Assembly: GCF_007827595.1 (NCBI RefSeq)
Contig: NZ_VISR01000046.1
Location: 1 to 52,364, forward strand
Reading direction: 5' to 3'
Length of the DNA: 52,364 nt
DNA from: Streptomyces sp. BK340
Lineage (GTDB): Bacteria > Actinomycetota > Actinomycetes > Streptomycetales > Streptomycetaceae
Shown here: piece after piece, positions 25,740 to 33,833 of the stretch
How positions within the stretch are numbered: position 1 is the first letter of the stretch
How the letters are laid out: each line of letters begins with the position of its first letter
Position numbers and translations under genes: made by a program
The notes under the pieces: generated by a model
Database searches by the model: none
What the model saw: the letters and a program-made list of their open reading frames with translations, nothing else
What the model was told of the DNA's origin: nothing

Positions 25740-27971
25740 CTACTCTCCGTTGTCGATGTCGGTGACGGTGCCGTCCTTGATGTAGCGGGCGAGGTTGAGC
25801 TCCGGGGCGTCGAACCGGTCGCGGACCTCCTCGCCCCACAGGACGCTCTGGGTGCCTTCATGCTTGACCAGGCCCGGGTTGACGCCGAGCTTGAAGCCGC
25901 CGGGCAGCGGCTTTCCGTCCCGGTAGGGCAGGAAGTCCAGCGGCGAAGTGCCGCCGGCCGCGTACACGACGCAGTCGGACAGGATCGCGACCGGGTACTG
26001 CCCGGTGAACGCCGCATGCTTGACGATCTTCCGGTGCAGGTTGATCCGGGTCCGGGAGATGACCGCGGCACGGATGTCCGGCCGCCAGGTCGGCCGGGCA
26101 AGGGCCCGCCACGGCTGCCCGGGCTTCCAGCCCTCCCCGCGCGGCCGCTCGCGCAGCTTGCCCAGGCCGCCCTTGACCGTCGCCTTGACCGCCGAGACGA
26201 CGGTCGCCAGATCCGGGTCGCGTTCCCTGTAGCCGTCCATCGCCGCGAGGAAGTCAGCCGGCGACAGGTCCGCGTGCACACCGAGGTCGGCCATCGTGGC
26301 CAGGTAGGCGTCCCGCAGCCGGTTGTACCAGCCGTCCAGGTAGCGGCCGTTGTCATGGCGCACCCACGCTTCGACCGGCGCGACGTCGTAGCCCAGCTCC
26401 GCCGCGTACGCCACGGTCGGTGTCGCGTACCAGGCCGGCCCCGTCGGGCGCTCGCCCTTCGGTGTGAACGGGCTGGGCAGCAGACTTGCGTCCAGCTCCG
26501 CCCACGTGTCCTTGGCGACCTTCACCCTCGACAGGTCGACGTGGGACAGGTCCACCAGCCACGAGCCGGGCAGCTTCGGGTCGAACACCGGCCCCTTGAC
26601 GTGCGTCGGCTCGCCGAGGCCGACGACCAGGCCGTTGGCGCCGGCGGCGAAGGCCATGTTCACGTCGATACCGACCAGATACCGCAGGGTGCACTCGGCA
26701 TCCGTCATCGGCCGCGCCCAGTCGTACGCCTCCTCGAACAGCTTCTCGCCGGGGCCGCGGACATGGAAGCGCGGCAGGTCCGCCAGGAGCGGGTGGCCGT
26801 CCGGGGCTTCGCACGGCGCACAGTCCACCGGATCTTTGCCCAGGCTGCCGGGATTGTGCTCGGAAGTCCGCCTACCCGTCGCGTCGGGTTCGGAGGCACG
26901 GGTCGGCGGGTGCAGAGCCGTCATCAGCTCCAGACCGGTCACGGCGGTGGAACCACGCGGCGTCATCACCCTGGACGCGTACACGCTCAGAATTCGGGCG
27001 AGTTCCGCCGGCGGAAGCTGCCCGGCCTCTCCCCAGTGACGGGAGTCGAGGGCGTGCCAGGACGGGATGCACAGCTGGACGCAGGTCCGCTCCGATCCCT
27101 GCGCCGGGCGGTAGATCCGCGCCCACGGCCCGAACCCCCGCTTCGTCAGCTGCCACTTGGCGCGCGCCAGTTGCTTGATGACCTTGTGGCCCTCCGGCAG
27201 CCGCCCGGCCACACGCTCTTCATCGGTGAGCGTGACGGGCAGGCCGTAGTACTCGCATGCGGCCTCGGTGAGTACGAGCAGCGGGTCGGCGTCCTTGCCC
27301 GGCCCGGACAGCTTCGACTGCCCGAGCCGCCCTTCACGCAGAGTCCATTCCACCAGAGCCGGAATCGACTTCGCCGACACGTCCAGGACCAGGCCACCGG
27401 TGCAGTACGCCAGCACCTCACCATCCGCATCGACGTCGACGACCGCCAGCGGACCGTTCGCGAACCGCTGGTCGGCTCCGCCTGCCGGGGTGCCGGCAGG
27501 GACGGTCTTCTTCGCGGCCGGACGACTCGACGCCGGCCTGGTCGTGGCCGCCGGACGCGGCACAGCGACAGGGCCAGCGGGGCGGAGCGCGGTGTTCGCA
27601 GGCTCCGCAGTCGGGCTTGTGGGTTCGGGGCGGGCTTGGACCGGTTCAGCTGCCGACGATGCAGGAGCGGCCGGACCGGCAGGCGTCGCGGGGACCACCG
27701 CGTCCGTCGCGGGCACCGCGACGTTGGGGTCGGCAGGATAGAGCCGGGCGAGCTGCTCGAGCATGCGGGCGTATGCGTCGCGCTCCGGCGGCCGGGGCTC
27801 GGTCTTGCCGGCCTCCCAGCCACTGACCGTCGCCCGCCGCACCTGCAGCGCAGCGGCCACCTCGTCCAGCGTCAGGCCGTGCGCCTGACGCAGCCGCCTG
27901 CGTTCCACCGGTGGCGGCAACGCAGAGCGGGACGCGATGAGCGCATCGACCGCGTCGAACAGCTCGGACAT
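25740..27971 (-). CDS. tap: Telomere-associated protein Tap
   Basis: A 743-residue protein matching the length (about 740) and layout of Tap, which binds Tpg and the 3' telomere overhang and recruits Tpg to the ends. Residues about 20-75 form an XRE-type HTH (LTLDEVAAALQVRRATVSGW). A Pro/Ala-rich linker runs to about residue 165. A long conserved body follows, with VDVDADGEVLAYCTGGL, ELARILSVYASRVMTPRG, YLVGIDVNMAFAAG and a C-terminal YPVAILSDCVVYAAGGTSPLDF (given in parts). The start is ATG 27971, with GGAGGT upstream. It is the first gene of the tap-tpg operon. Its presence is strong evidence for a linear replicon. Confidence 0.94.
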   Translation of the reverse strand: MSELFDAVDALIASRSALPPPVERRRLRQAHGLTLDEVAAALQVRRATVSGWEAGKTEPRPPERDAYARMLEQLARLYPADPNVAVPATDAVVPATPAGPAAPASSAAEPVQARPEPTSPTAEPANTALRPAGPVAVPRPAATTRPASSRPAAKKTVPAGTPAGGADQRFANGPLAVVDVDADGEVLAYCTGGLVLDVSAKSIPALVEWTLREGRLGQSKLSGPGKDADPLLVLTEAACEYYGLPVTLTDEERVAGRLPEGHKVIKQLARAKWQLTKRGFGPWARIYRPAQGSERTCVQLCIPSWHALDSRHWGEAGQLPPAELARILSVYASRVMTPRGSTAVTGLELMTALHPPTRASEPDATGRRTSEHNPGSLGKDPVDCAPCEAPDGHPLLADLPRFHVRGPGEKLFEEAYDWARPMTDAECTLRYLVGIDVNMAFAAGANGLVVGLGEPTHVKGPVFDPKLPGSWLVDLSHVDLSRVKVAKDTWAELDASLLPSPFTPKGERPTGPAWYATPTVAYAAELGYDVAPVEAWVRHDNGRYLDGWYNRLRDAYLATMADLGVHADLSPADFLAAMDGYRERDPDLATVVSAVKATVKGGLGKLRERPRGEGWKPGQPWRALARPTWRPDIRAAVISRTRINLHRKIVKHAAFTGQYPVAILSDCVVYAAGGTSPLDFLPYRDGKPLPGGFKLGVNPGLVKHEGTQSVLWGEEVRDRFDAPELNLARYIKDGTVTDIDNGE

Positions 27972-27997
27972 GCAACACCTCCAGTCCGACAACTCTA

Positions 27998-28019
27998 ACG
28001 TGAAACGCACCTTTCGCGT
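27998..28019. promoter_or_regulatory. Imperfect palindrome upstream of tap (possible operator)
   Basis: Arms ACGTGAAA (27998-28005) and TTTCGCGT (28012-28019) form an 8-bp inverted repeat with one mismatch and a 6-bp spacer. The palindrome centre lies about 37 bp before the tap start codon. Tap has an HTH of the XRE type, so autoregulation through this site is a reasonable hypothesis. Confidence 0.45.
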
Positions 28020-28025
28020 ACCAAT

Positions 28026-28042
28026 CACGTTCGAACAACGTG
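28026..28042. promoter_or_regulatory. Second palindrome upstream of tap
   Basis: CACGTT (28026-28031) and AACGTG (28037-28042) form a perfect 6-bp inverted repeat with a 5-bp spacer; its core GTTCGAAC is itself palindromic. It lies 7 bp beyond the first palindrome. Confidence 0.4.
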
Positions 28043-28639
28043 CACATGTCGATCTCGCGTGGCTGGGCACCTCAGCCGCCACCGAGGTACACGGGCACAA
28101 AGTTGCGTCACACCGGCGCCGCCATCACTAGCCCAGCAACAAAGCGACGAACCTTAGGCCCACAGCACGCAGCACACGGACCGCGCACCCTGGACGGCAG
28201 AGCCCCGTCGGTCTGCGGTTGCGGGCTGATCCGCCGCAGCGGGGCTCGCGCAGTTCACGGGGTGGCTGTCGGGGCGTGGTGCCTTCGTGTACCGGAGAGT
28301 CCGACCGGGGACGGGAAGACAAAGCCAGCATGAGCGTGTACGCGGCCTAGTGGACGGTGTTGCTGTCGGCTCTCTCCCCACTCAGTAGGCCGTTCCCGGT
28401 CAGCTCCAGCGACGGCAGTGGGCCCAGTCATGGATCCGCATCCCGACGGCAGGCGGGATACGCCGCGGTCGACAGCCCGGAAGCAGTTCCTGCCCGGCCG
28501 GACAGTCGTGCCGATCCCCCATTTTGGGCTGGGGCAGCGAGGCGAGGGAGTACCAGATGGGTACGCATCCTGTGGGTTGTCGCGCAATGCTCCGGTCAGG
28601 TGCCAGGGGGCGGCTCGCCCCGCACGATGCAGCACTTGA
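28043..28639. other. Gene-free region upstream of tap
   Basis: About 600 bp with only short unconvincing frames on both strands. It includes the tap promoter side. No telomere-like multi-palindrome set was seen. Confidence 0.35.
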
Positions 28640-28843
28640 TCAGGAAGGCTGACGCGGCTCCGGTTTCGGCTCGGCAGGGTCCTGGGCCGACTCCATTTCC
28701 TGGGCTTGTCCAGTCAGTTCCCTCCATTCCTTGGCCAGCGGGATGCAGGCCTGGATCAGGCGGGTGAGGGAGCGCGGCACATGTTCCATGGCGGCGAGGA
28801 CGGCCAGCACGCCGGTCGCGGCCGTGACGAAGCTTTGCGTCAT
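28640..28843 (-). CDS. Small hypothetical protein
   Basis: A 67-residue frame from ATG 28843: MTQSFVTAATGVLAVLAAME, then a helical LTRLIQACIPLAKEWRELTG segment and a Glu/Pro-rich tail. The N-terminal 20 residues are hydrophobic, so it could be a small membrane-associated protein. There is no good ribosome site and no family was recognised. It is divergent from the sigma-like gene that starts 150 bp away. The assignment rests on codon bias and amino-acid pattern only. Confidence 0.4.
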   Translation of the reverse strand: MTQSFVTAATGVLAVLAAMEHVPRSLTRLIQACIPLAKEWRELTGQAQEMESAQDPAEPKPEPRQPS

Positions 28844-28996
28844 GCCGTTGTCGTAGGGAGTGACGCGGCCGTCGCATCACGTCCGCATGGTGGTTCACAC
28901 GTTCGGGGATTCCTTTTCGGGATCGCGTTATCCGTGAGCCCTTCCTCTCCCTACAACGCTCTCAGAACGTGACCGCACCGGTTCGCAGGGAGAGAT

Positions 28997-29884
28997 ATGC
29001 CCGACGAGCAGTTCGACGGGGCTCCAACGTTAGGGGCACAACAACTGCCAGCTGCACGCGCCGGCACCGACGCTCTGGAGCCCCCGCTCTTCAGGGTGCG
29101 GATCGAAGAGAACTCCGCTGCCCTCGCCCTGCTCGCGGACGAGGCCGCCGCCGAGACCAGCCAAAGAGCGGCCGACGATGCGGCCATGTATGAAGCCCTG
29201 GCAGCCGCACAGTTCGACGGCCTGGCCTGGAACCTTTTCGCGCAGGCGTTGACCGAGTACGCCTATCCAATTGTGACCAACTGGCTGTACACCGGGGAGA
29301 TCTTCACCTTGTGCGCGGCCCGGGGACGGCCTGTTCGGGCATCCCGGACGCTGCAGGACATGGAGACTCTGCGCGTCGACCCAGACGAGCGGGAGGAGCT
29401 CGTCTGTGAGGTCGTCGCGCGGGCCCTGCACCTCTACCGCCGGAAGGCACTTGCCGGCGCCGGCTGGCGCCCGGACGGCGGCGCGTCCCTGAAGACGTTC
29501 TTCGTCGGTGCCGTCCTGCGGGAGTTCGCCGGGGTCTATGACCGCTGGGCTTCGGAGCGCGCCCGGCGCCCGCCGTGTGACCCGGACGGCATGGACGCGT
29601 TGCGGGATGCCGCAGGTCATCACGGTGAGGAACCCGAGAACCAGGCGATCGGCCATGACGCTGTTCGGCGGTTGCTTGCGGTGGTGAAGGACGAGACCAC
29701 GCGGACCGCGCTCTTCCTCATGTTGAGGGGTTACACGACGAAAGAGATCGGCGAGTACCTCGGCCTTTCGGCGGCGGCCGTGGCGATGCGCATGTCTCGG
29801 CTGAGAAAAGACCCACCACAGCAGGGTGGCCGAGAAGATCGACTTACCCCCTCGACGGCACAGGACGGCAGGGAGGACACGTGA
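28997..29884 (+). CDS. Sigma-70-like transcription factor (ECF-like)
   Basis: A 295-residue protein with an N-terminal extension of about 70 residues, then a region-2-like segment (AQFDGLAWNLFAQALTEYAYPIV, then REELVCEVVARALHLYRRKA and ASLKTFFVGAVLREF). The C-terminal sigma region 4 HTH is at about residues 232-270 (LMLRGYTTKEIGEYLGLSAAAVAMRMSRLRK, in parts). The spacing and the final recognition helix are those of ECF-like sigma factors. It would direct RNA polymerase to specific promoters. The stop overlaps the start of the SsgA-domain gene (GTGA), so the two proteins are made together. No anti-sigma gene with a zinc motif is seen next to it. Confidence 0.75.
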   Translation: MPDEQFDGAPTLGAQQLPAARAGTDALEPPLFRVRIEENSAALALLADEAAAETSQRAADDAAMYEALAAAQFDGLAWNLFAQALTEYAYPIVTNWLYTGEIFTLCAARGRPVRASRTLQDMETLRVDPDEREELVCEVVARALHLYRRKALAGAGWRPDGGASLKTFFVGAVLREFAGVYDRWASERARRPPCDPDGMDALRDAAGHHGEEPENQAIGHDAVRRLLAVVKDETTRTALFLMLRGYTTKEIGEYLGLSAAAVAMRMSRLRKDPPQQGGREDRLTPSTAQDGREDT

Positions 29885-30882
29885 AGCGGGAAGAAGGCCT
29901 CGCAGACGGGGTCGCGGAGGCCATCGCGAGGATTCAGGAGGCGGAACTGCATGCGCCCGAAGCTCTGCGCCCGAGTTTCCGTGCGTGCCTTGAACACCTC
30001 ACGGAACTGCAGGAGCGCCTGGACCGAGAGGTAGGGGGAATCGGCGGACGTCCGGACGGCTTGGCCGGCCCGGACTTCGCGACCTTGCTCAAGCAGTCCT
30101 CGCTCGGCACGCCAGGGGCGACGGCACTACGCGCTCGCACCGGTGCCGGGGTGCGGGAGCGCATCGAGAAGCGGTTTGCCGAACTGGAGGGCAGTGTCCC
30201 GAACGATGCCCCGCCCCACAGCGCTGGTGAAGTTGAACCCGTACGAAGGGTCGCGGGCCAACTGCGCACACTGTTCACCGGCTACTTGGAACATCGCCGC
30301 CGACAGGCCGAGGAGCAGCCGGAGGACAAGGAACGTCCCGATACCTCGGAGGTGGTCTGCGAGGTGAGCATGCGGCTGGTGGTCTCCAGCAGTTCCTCGA
30401 TGCCCGTGCCGACGAGGCTGCGCTACCGGCGGTCGGATCCCTACGCCATCGAGGCGTGGTTCCGAACGGGCCCGGGCGAACTGGTCCACTGGGTCTTCTC
30501 TCGTGAGCTTCTCGCGGCCGGTCTCCGCACCTCCGCAGGTGTTATGGACGTGAAGATCCGGCCCGCTGTCTCAGTCGGGATGGAGGTCGTCTTCATCACT
30601 CTGCAGTCCCCTGAAGGAACGGCGCTGCTGGAGGCTCCCCGGGCAGCTCTGCAGAAGTTCCTCCGACGCACGAACGGCTTGGTGGCGCCTGGAGACGAGG
30701 GTCGACACGTCGATGTGGACGAGCTGTGCAATCTCACCGCACTTGATGGGCGGGACACGGTGGGCAGACCCGACGCCGCCATCGAGGAGTTGAGTGAGGA
30801 GGAAGAACACGAGGTCGACCCCGACCAGCAAGCCGAGCCTGACCAGCTCCTCGATGAGCAGGGAGGACACGACAACTGGTGA
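29881..30882 (+). CDS. SsgA-like (SALP) domain protein with N-terminal extension
   Basis: A 333-residue protein from GTG 29881. Residues about 158-282 are an SsgA-like domain: VCEVSMRLVVSSSS, VPTRLRYRRSDPYAIEAWF, VHWVFSRELLAAGL, and TALLEAPRAALQKFLRRTNGLV near the end. All match the strand order of SALPs, which control septum site and cell-wall events in sporulating actinomycetes. Normal SALPs are about 130-145 aa. Here about 155 helical residues precede the domain (several coiled-coil-like stretches, such as TELQERLDREVG) and a very acidic tail (EELSEEEEHEVDPDQQ) follows. It is coupled to the upstream sigma-like gene. The N-terminal part is not recognised. Confidence 0.8.
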   Translation: MKREEGLADGVAEAIARIQEAELHAPEALRPSFRACLEHLTELQERLDREVGGIGGRPDGLAGPDFATLLKQSSLGTPGATALRARTGAGVRERIEKRFAELEGSVPNDAPPHSAGEVEPVRRVAGQLRTLFTGYLEHRRRQAEEQPEDKERPDTSEVVCEVSMRLVVSSSSSMPVPTRLRYRRSDPYAIEAWFRTGPGELVHWVFSRELLAAGLRTSAGVMDVKIRPAVSVGMEVVFITLQSPEGTALLEAPRAALQKFLRRTNGLVAPGDEGRHVDVDELCNLTALDGRDTVGRPDAAIEELSEEEEHEVDPDQQAEPDQLLDEQGGHDNW

Positions 30883-31379
30883 TACCTCCAATCCCGTCCG
30901 CGGGTCCGAAGCGGATGGTGCCCATCGGCCGGCACGTGAGCACGGGGCCGTCCGGCGCGTGCGGTGGGATTGATCGAACGGCCGCTGGGGCCGTGACCCA
31001 CTGGCGCCGCAGCGCCAACCGACTCCATGTGCCGCACGAGTAGAACGGCGCCGGGCCACGGCCGCGGGCCTCCCCGGCCATCTCCATCTCCTTGACCTTC
31101 GCCTTGAGCACGGCGCGGGCCTCCTCGGTGACCTGGACCGCAACCGCAAGAGTCCGCGATCCAGGTGGCGTCGTCTTACCCGGTTGCCCCACGGCTCAGG
31201 GCAACGCCTGTTGGTCTTGAGAGCAGCTCATTTCGCACCGACACCCCTGTGTACGTTCGGGCGTACCTGGGCGAAGGACCGCAACCGGCGGCGAGCCTGG
31301 ACTGCCTCGGGGGGATGTGAGCGCATATTCGCCCGGCCCGTAGTACTCCAGCTGTAGATCGCTCCCGTGCTGGTGGTGT
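30883..31379. other. Intergenic region with one doubtful minus-strand frame
   Basis: About 500 bp. A minus-strand frame starting at 31192 has a helical beginning (VQVTEEARAVLKAKVKEMEM) with good bias over 45 codons, but it continues antisense into the SsgA-domain gene and has no recognisable domain. It may be an N-terminal remnant. Confidence 0.35.
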
Positions 31380-31985
31380 TCACGCTTTCCGTGGCTTGCG
31401 TGGCCTGACCCAGCTGCCGTGCGGCCGGTTCCGGTCCTGGGCCAGCATCGTCGCGTCGAAGTCGGCTTTGCTGGTCACTGCTCGTGGTTCAGGTACGAGC
31501 ACGGTCGCAGTCGATCGCCACGGGGTAGCCGAGGTCCAGCCGACCAGGGGCATGGTCTCGTTGTAGCGCGGAGCGAACTGCGCGACGGTGATGGTGGGCA
31601 TCTTGTAGTTCAGGTTCCGGACGTGTGCGATGAATGCCTCGGGAAGCGCAACGTGATGTGTTTCTAGATAGTGCGGGAAGTCCAGGCGCCACAACCAGGT
31701 TCCGTCGGTCACCAGTGACGAGCATCCCGGAGAGTGCCTGTGGGCGCTGCCGGTGATGGCGTCGTGTCCGGCTTCCATGACGTCGATCAGGACGTGGCCG
31801 GCGTCCAGGTAGGCCACCAGGTCCGCTTCGTCCGGCTCGCCAACGGGCTGGACGGCATCGCGTATCGATCCGTTCGGCTGGCCGGAGCGGTTTTCGAGCT
31901 CGTCGTAGAAGCCCAGCAATCCCAGCACTGCGTCTCCTTCAATGAGCCGTTCCACCCTGCTGGTGTTGGCAGGTGCGGCTACCAT
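31380..31985 (-). CDS. Hypothetical protein, unidentified
   Basis: A 201-residue protein. It has an N-terminal acidic region with DEADLVAYLDAGHVLIDVME, a central LVTDGTWLWRLDFPHYLE then THHVALPEAFIAHVRNLNY, and a basic C-terminus (SWVRPRKPRKA). The central part, with a tryptophan-rich strand then HYLExHxVxLPxxF, resembles uncharacterised proteins seen widely in Streptomyces. It is soluble with no signal peptide. The region after NYKMP contains TATVLVPEPRAVTS and may have diverged faster. No neighbours are coupled to it. No function can be given. Confidence 0.6.
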   Translation of the reverse strand: MVAAPANTSRVERLIEGDAVLGLLGFYDELENRSGQPNGSIRDAVQPVGEPDEADLVAYLDAGHVLIDVMEAGHDAITGSAHRHSPGCSSLVTDGTWLWRLDFPHYLETHHVALPEAFIAHVRNLNYKMPTITVAQFAPRYNETMPLVGWTSATPWRSTATVLVPEPRAVTSKADFDATMLAQDRNRPHGSWVRPRKPRKA

Positions 31986-32448
31986 TGAACAGCGGTGTGT
32001 GAAGACACACGATCATGCGGTAGCCACAGGTCACAGCGTAAACGCCGGCTGGACGTCGCGAACCCGAAGCCGCCTGCCGGCGTAGCCGACCAACTGCCCG
32101 TATCACTCGACGACCAGGGCAGACACCGCCTTGGCATGCTCCGCCGGCCGCTGATCACTCATGCCGCCCCCGCCCCGCCGTGCGGCGCTCACCCGCCGCC
32201 CCGCGGCCCGGCTCCCGCCGGGCACGCACCAGCTGGGCTCCGCCGGCCGCACGGATGCGGAAGGCACTGCTCCGCGGCACGCTCTCCAGCCCTGGCACAC
32301 ACAAGAACCACGAACACGAAAACGGCAGCAACACCCGAACCCTCCACGCCCCCTCCGGTCAGCGGCCGTGGTCAGCCTCATGGTTGGGCAGGGTTCGGCG
32401 CGACTGTGACGGCACGTGGGCACACCATCCCTCGCAACAGTGCCCGGA
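31986..32448. other. Gene-free region
   Basis: About 460 bp with low coding signal. A short minus-strand start MSDQRPAEHAKAVSALVVE (32103-32162) stops at once and may be a gene scrap. Confidence 0.3.
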
Positions 32449-32982
32449 TCAGCGGTCCAGCGCGGGCAGGTAAGCCAGACCGGTATCGAGCATGATGCGG
32501 TCGACGGTCTCGTGCAGGGCACTGTCGGCGCCGATGACGGTCTCGAGCCCGCCGGGCAGCAGATCCCGCGCCCGGTACCAGTCGCGCAGCTGCGTCTCAC
32601 TGATTTCATCGGCGATCGGCTTGGTGGCGTGCCTGATGAGGGTTTCACCGAACGGCACGTCCAGGTAGTAGCCGTGGGTCGCGCCACGATGGTCGGCACG
32701 CAGCGCCGCGAGCATGTCGCCGTAGCGGTCGGCGTAGAGGATGCCTTCGACCACCACATGAAATCCCGCGTCCAGGGCGTAACGGGCCGTCAGGCCGATC
32801 AAACCGATGTTCGCGGCACCGGGCCGGTCCCGCTCGCGGAGCACGATGCGGCGGAGGTTGTCCTGGCCGACCACGGCCAGGCCGCGGCCGAACCGCTCAC
32901 GCAGGCCGGCCGCGACGCACGATTTCCCCGAAGCACTGTTACCGCGCAGCACGACCAGCCGGGTTTCTTCAGTACCCACCAT
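32449..32982 (-). CDS. P-loop kinase / zeta-toxin-like ATPase
   Basis: A 177-residue protein from ATG 32982. It begins with a strand and P-loop, LVVLRGNSASGKS (P-loop at 14-21), followed by VVGQDNLRRIVLRERD, with an Asp after the second strand as in small-molecule kinases. Then come HVVVEGILYADRY, a central strand and helix, and a C-terminal lid/basic region with DWYRARDLLPGG. It resembles the Streptomyces AAA/zeta-toxin-like kinases related to chloramphenicol phosphotransferase. The substrate is unknown; no antitoxin gene (epsilon-like) is adjacent, so a toxin role is not supported. The start was chosen at ATG 32982 immediately before the P-loop. Confidence 0.82.
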   Translation of the reverse strand: MVGTEETRLVVLRGNSASGKSCVAAGLRERFGRGLAVVGQDNLRRIVLRERDRPGAANIGLIGLTARYALDAGFHVVVEGILYADRYGDMLAALRADHRGATHGYYLDVPFGETLIRHATKPIADEISETQLRDWYRARDLLPGGLETVIGADSALHETVDRIMLDTGLAYLPALDR

Positions 32983-33029
32983 CACGGCCCCCACGCTACC
33001 GACGGCCACTGACACCACCCGGGGCATTC

Positions 33030-33278
33030 CAGAACGACGCCGTCGACGCCCGGCGCACTGCACAGGCGTCCAGCCATGGTCTGCCCTTTCTGCTCTCCGA
33101 ACTGTCCCGTGAAGTCGTGCGCTACGGCTACGCGGCCCCTTGGCGCCCCGAACCCGCCTACCGGCACACCGTCGAGAACTCGATTCCCCAAGCGCCGCCG
33201 GCCGCGCGACGGGCAGACTCCTGCGGCTGGCAACACGACAGCGCACCAGGTGAGTTCCGCCGATTCACACTCATGTGA
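33030..33278 (+). pseudogene. C-terminal fragment of an unidentified protein
   Basis: A plus-strand reading without a start codon, HGLPFLLSELSREVVRYGYA then PWRPEPAYRHTVENSIPQAP and ending FRRFTLM before TGA 33276-33278. Its codon bias and pattern are protein-like, and it lies on the opposite strand just past the start of the kinase gene. No family recognised. Confidence 0.35.
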
Positions 33279-33332
33279 CGGAGCATCAGTTAGGGCTTTG
33301 GTGCAAGATCGTCTCAGCACTAGGGTGAAGCA

Positions 33333-33833
33333 GTGAAACCCATGGATGATGTCAGGCTCAGGCCCCCGCGCAATCGTGTCGAAGCTCGGGCAGTGGGCTG
33401 GTGGACGCTTCAGTCCGCGATATTCGCCCTGCCCCTGCCGATCGTCTTCGGCGTGCTCTATCTCTTCATCCCGCCCGCCAGGCTGTTCTTCGGCTGGGCC
33501 TTCGTGATCTCGCTCGTACCGGGCCTCGCCTACATGGCCGTCATGCCGGTCTGGCGCTACCGGGTGCACCGTTGGGAGACCACCGACGAAGCCGTCTACG
33601 CGGCGTCCGGCTGGCTCTGGCAGCAGTGGCGGGTCGTGCCGCTGTCCCGCATCCAGACCGTGGACACCCTGCGCGGGCCTCTCCAGCAGCTCTTCGGTCT
33701 CTCCGGCATCACCGTCACCACCGCCTCCTACTCCGGCGCCGTGAAGATCAAGGGAATCGACCACCGGACCGCGCGGGAAGTGGTCGAACACCTCACCAGG
33801 GTGGCCCAGGCCACGCCGGGAGACGCGACATGA
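33333..33833 (+). CDS. Bacterial PH-domain membrane protein (YdbS-like)
   Basis: A 166-residue protein with two membrane helices (about 25-47 and 53-72), the second followed by the Trp-rich RYRVHRWETTDEAVY entry to a bPH2 domain. That domain carries VVPLSRIQTVDTLRGPLQQLFGLSGITVTT, the conserved core of YdbS proteins (given in parts). It lacks a signal peptide. The stop overlaps the start of the next gene (ATGA), giving a translationally coupled ydbS-ydbT pair, a very common arrangement in Streptomyces. The biochemical role of the pair is not established; it is thought to act at the membrane. Confidence 0.9.
   Translation: MKPMDDVRLRPPRNRVEARAVGWWTLQSAIFALPLPIVFGVLYLFIPPARLFFGWAFVISLVPGLAYMAVMPVWRYRVHRWETTDEAVYAASGWLWQQWRVVPLSRIQTVDTLRGPLQQLFGLSGITVTTASYSGAVKIKGIDHRTAREVVEHLTRVAQATPGDAT

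Noticed and set aside
25368..27998. Plus-strand open frame of 876 codons antisense to tap
   Set aside because: The minus strand encodes a full-length Tap with known motifs and a ribosome site; the plus reading is a shadow.
27998..28042. Telomere palindromes of a linear replicon
   Set aside because: Only two short palindromes are present, right in front of tap; real telomeres have many longer, closely packed palindromes at a DNA end.
30734..31192. Minus-strand gene starting at 31192
   Set aside because: The first 45 codons look reasonable but the rest is antisense to the SsgA-domain gene and no domain is visible.
32449..32982. Zeta-toxin of a toxin-antitoxin pair
   Set aside because: The P-loop kinase resembles zeta-type enzymes but there is no small antitoxin gene next to it.
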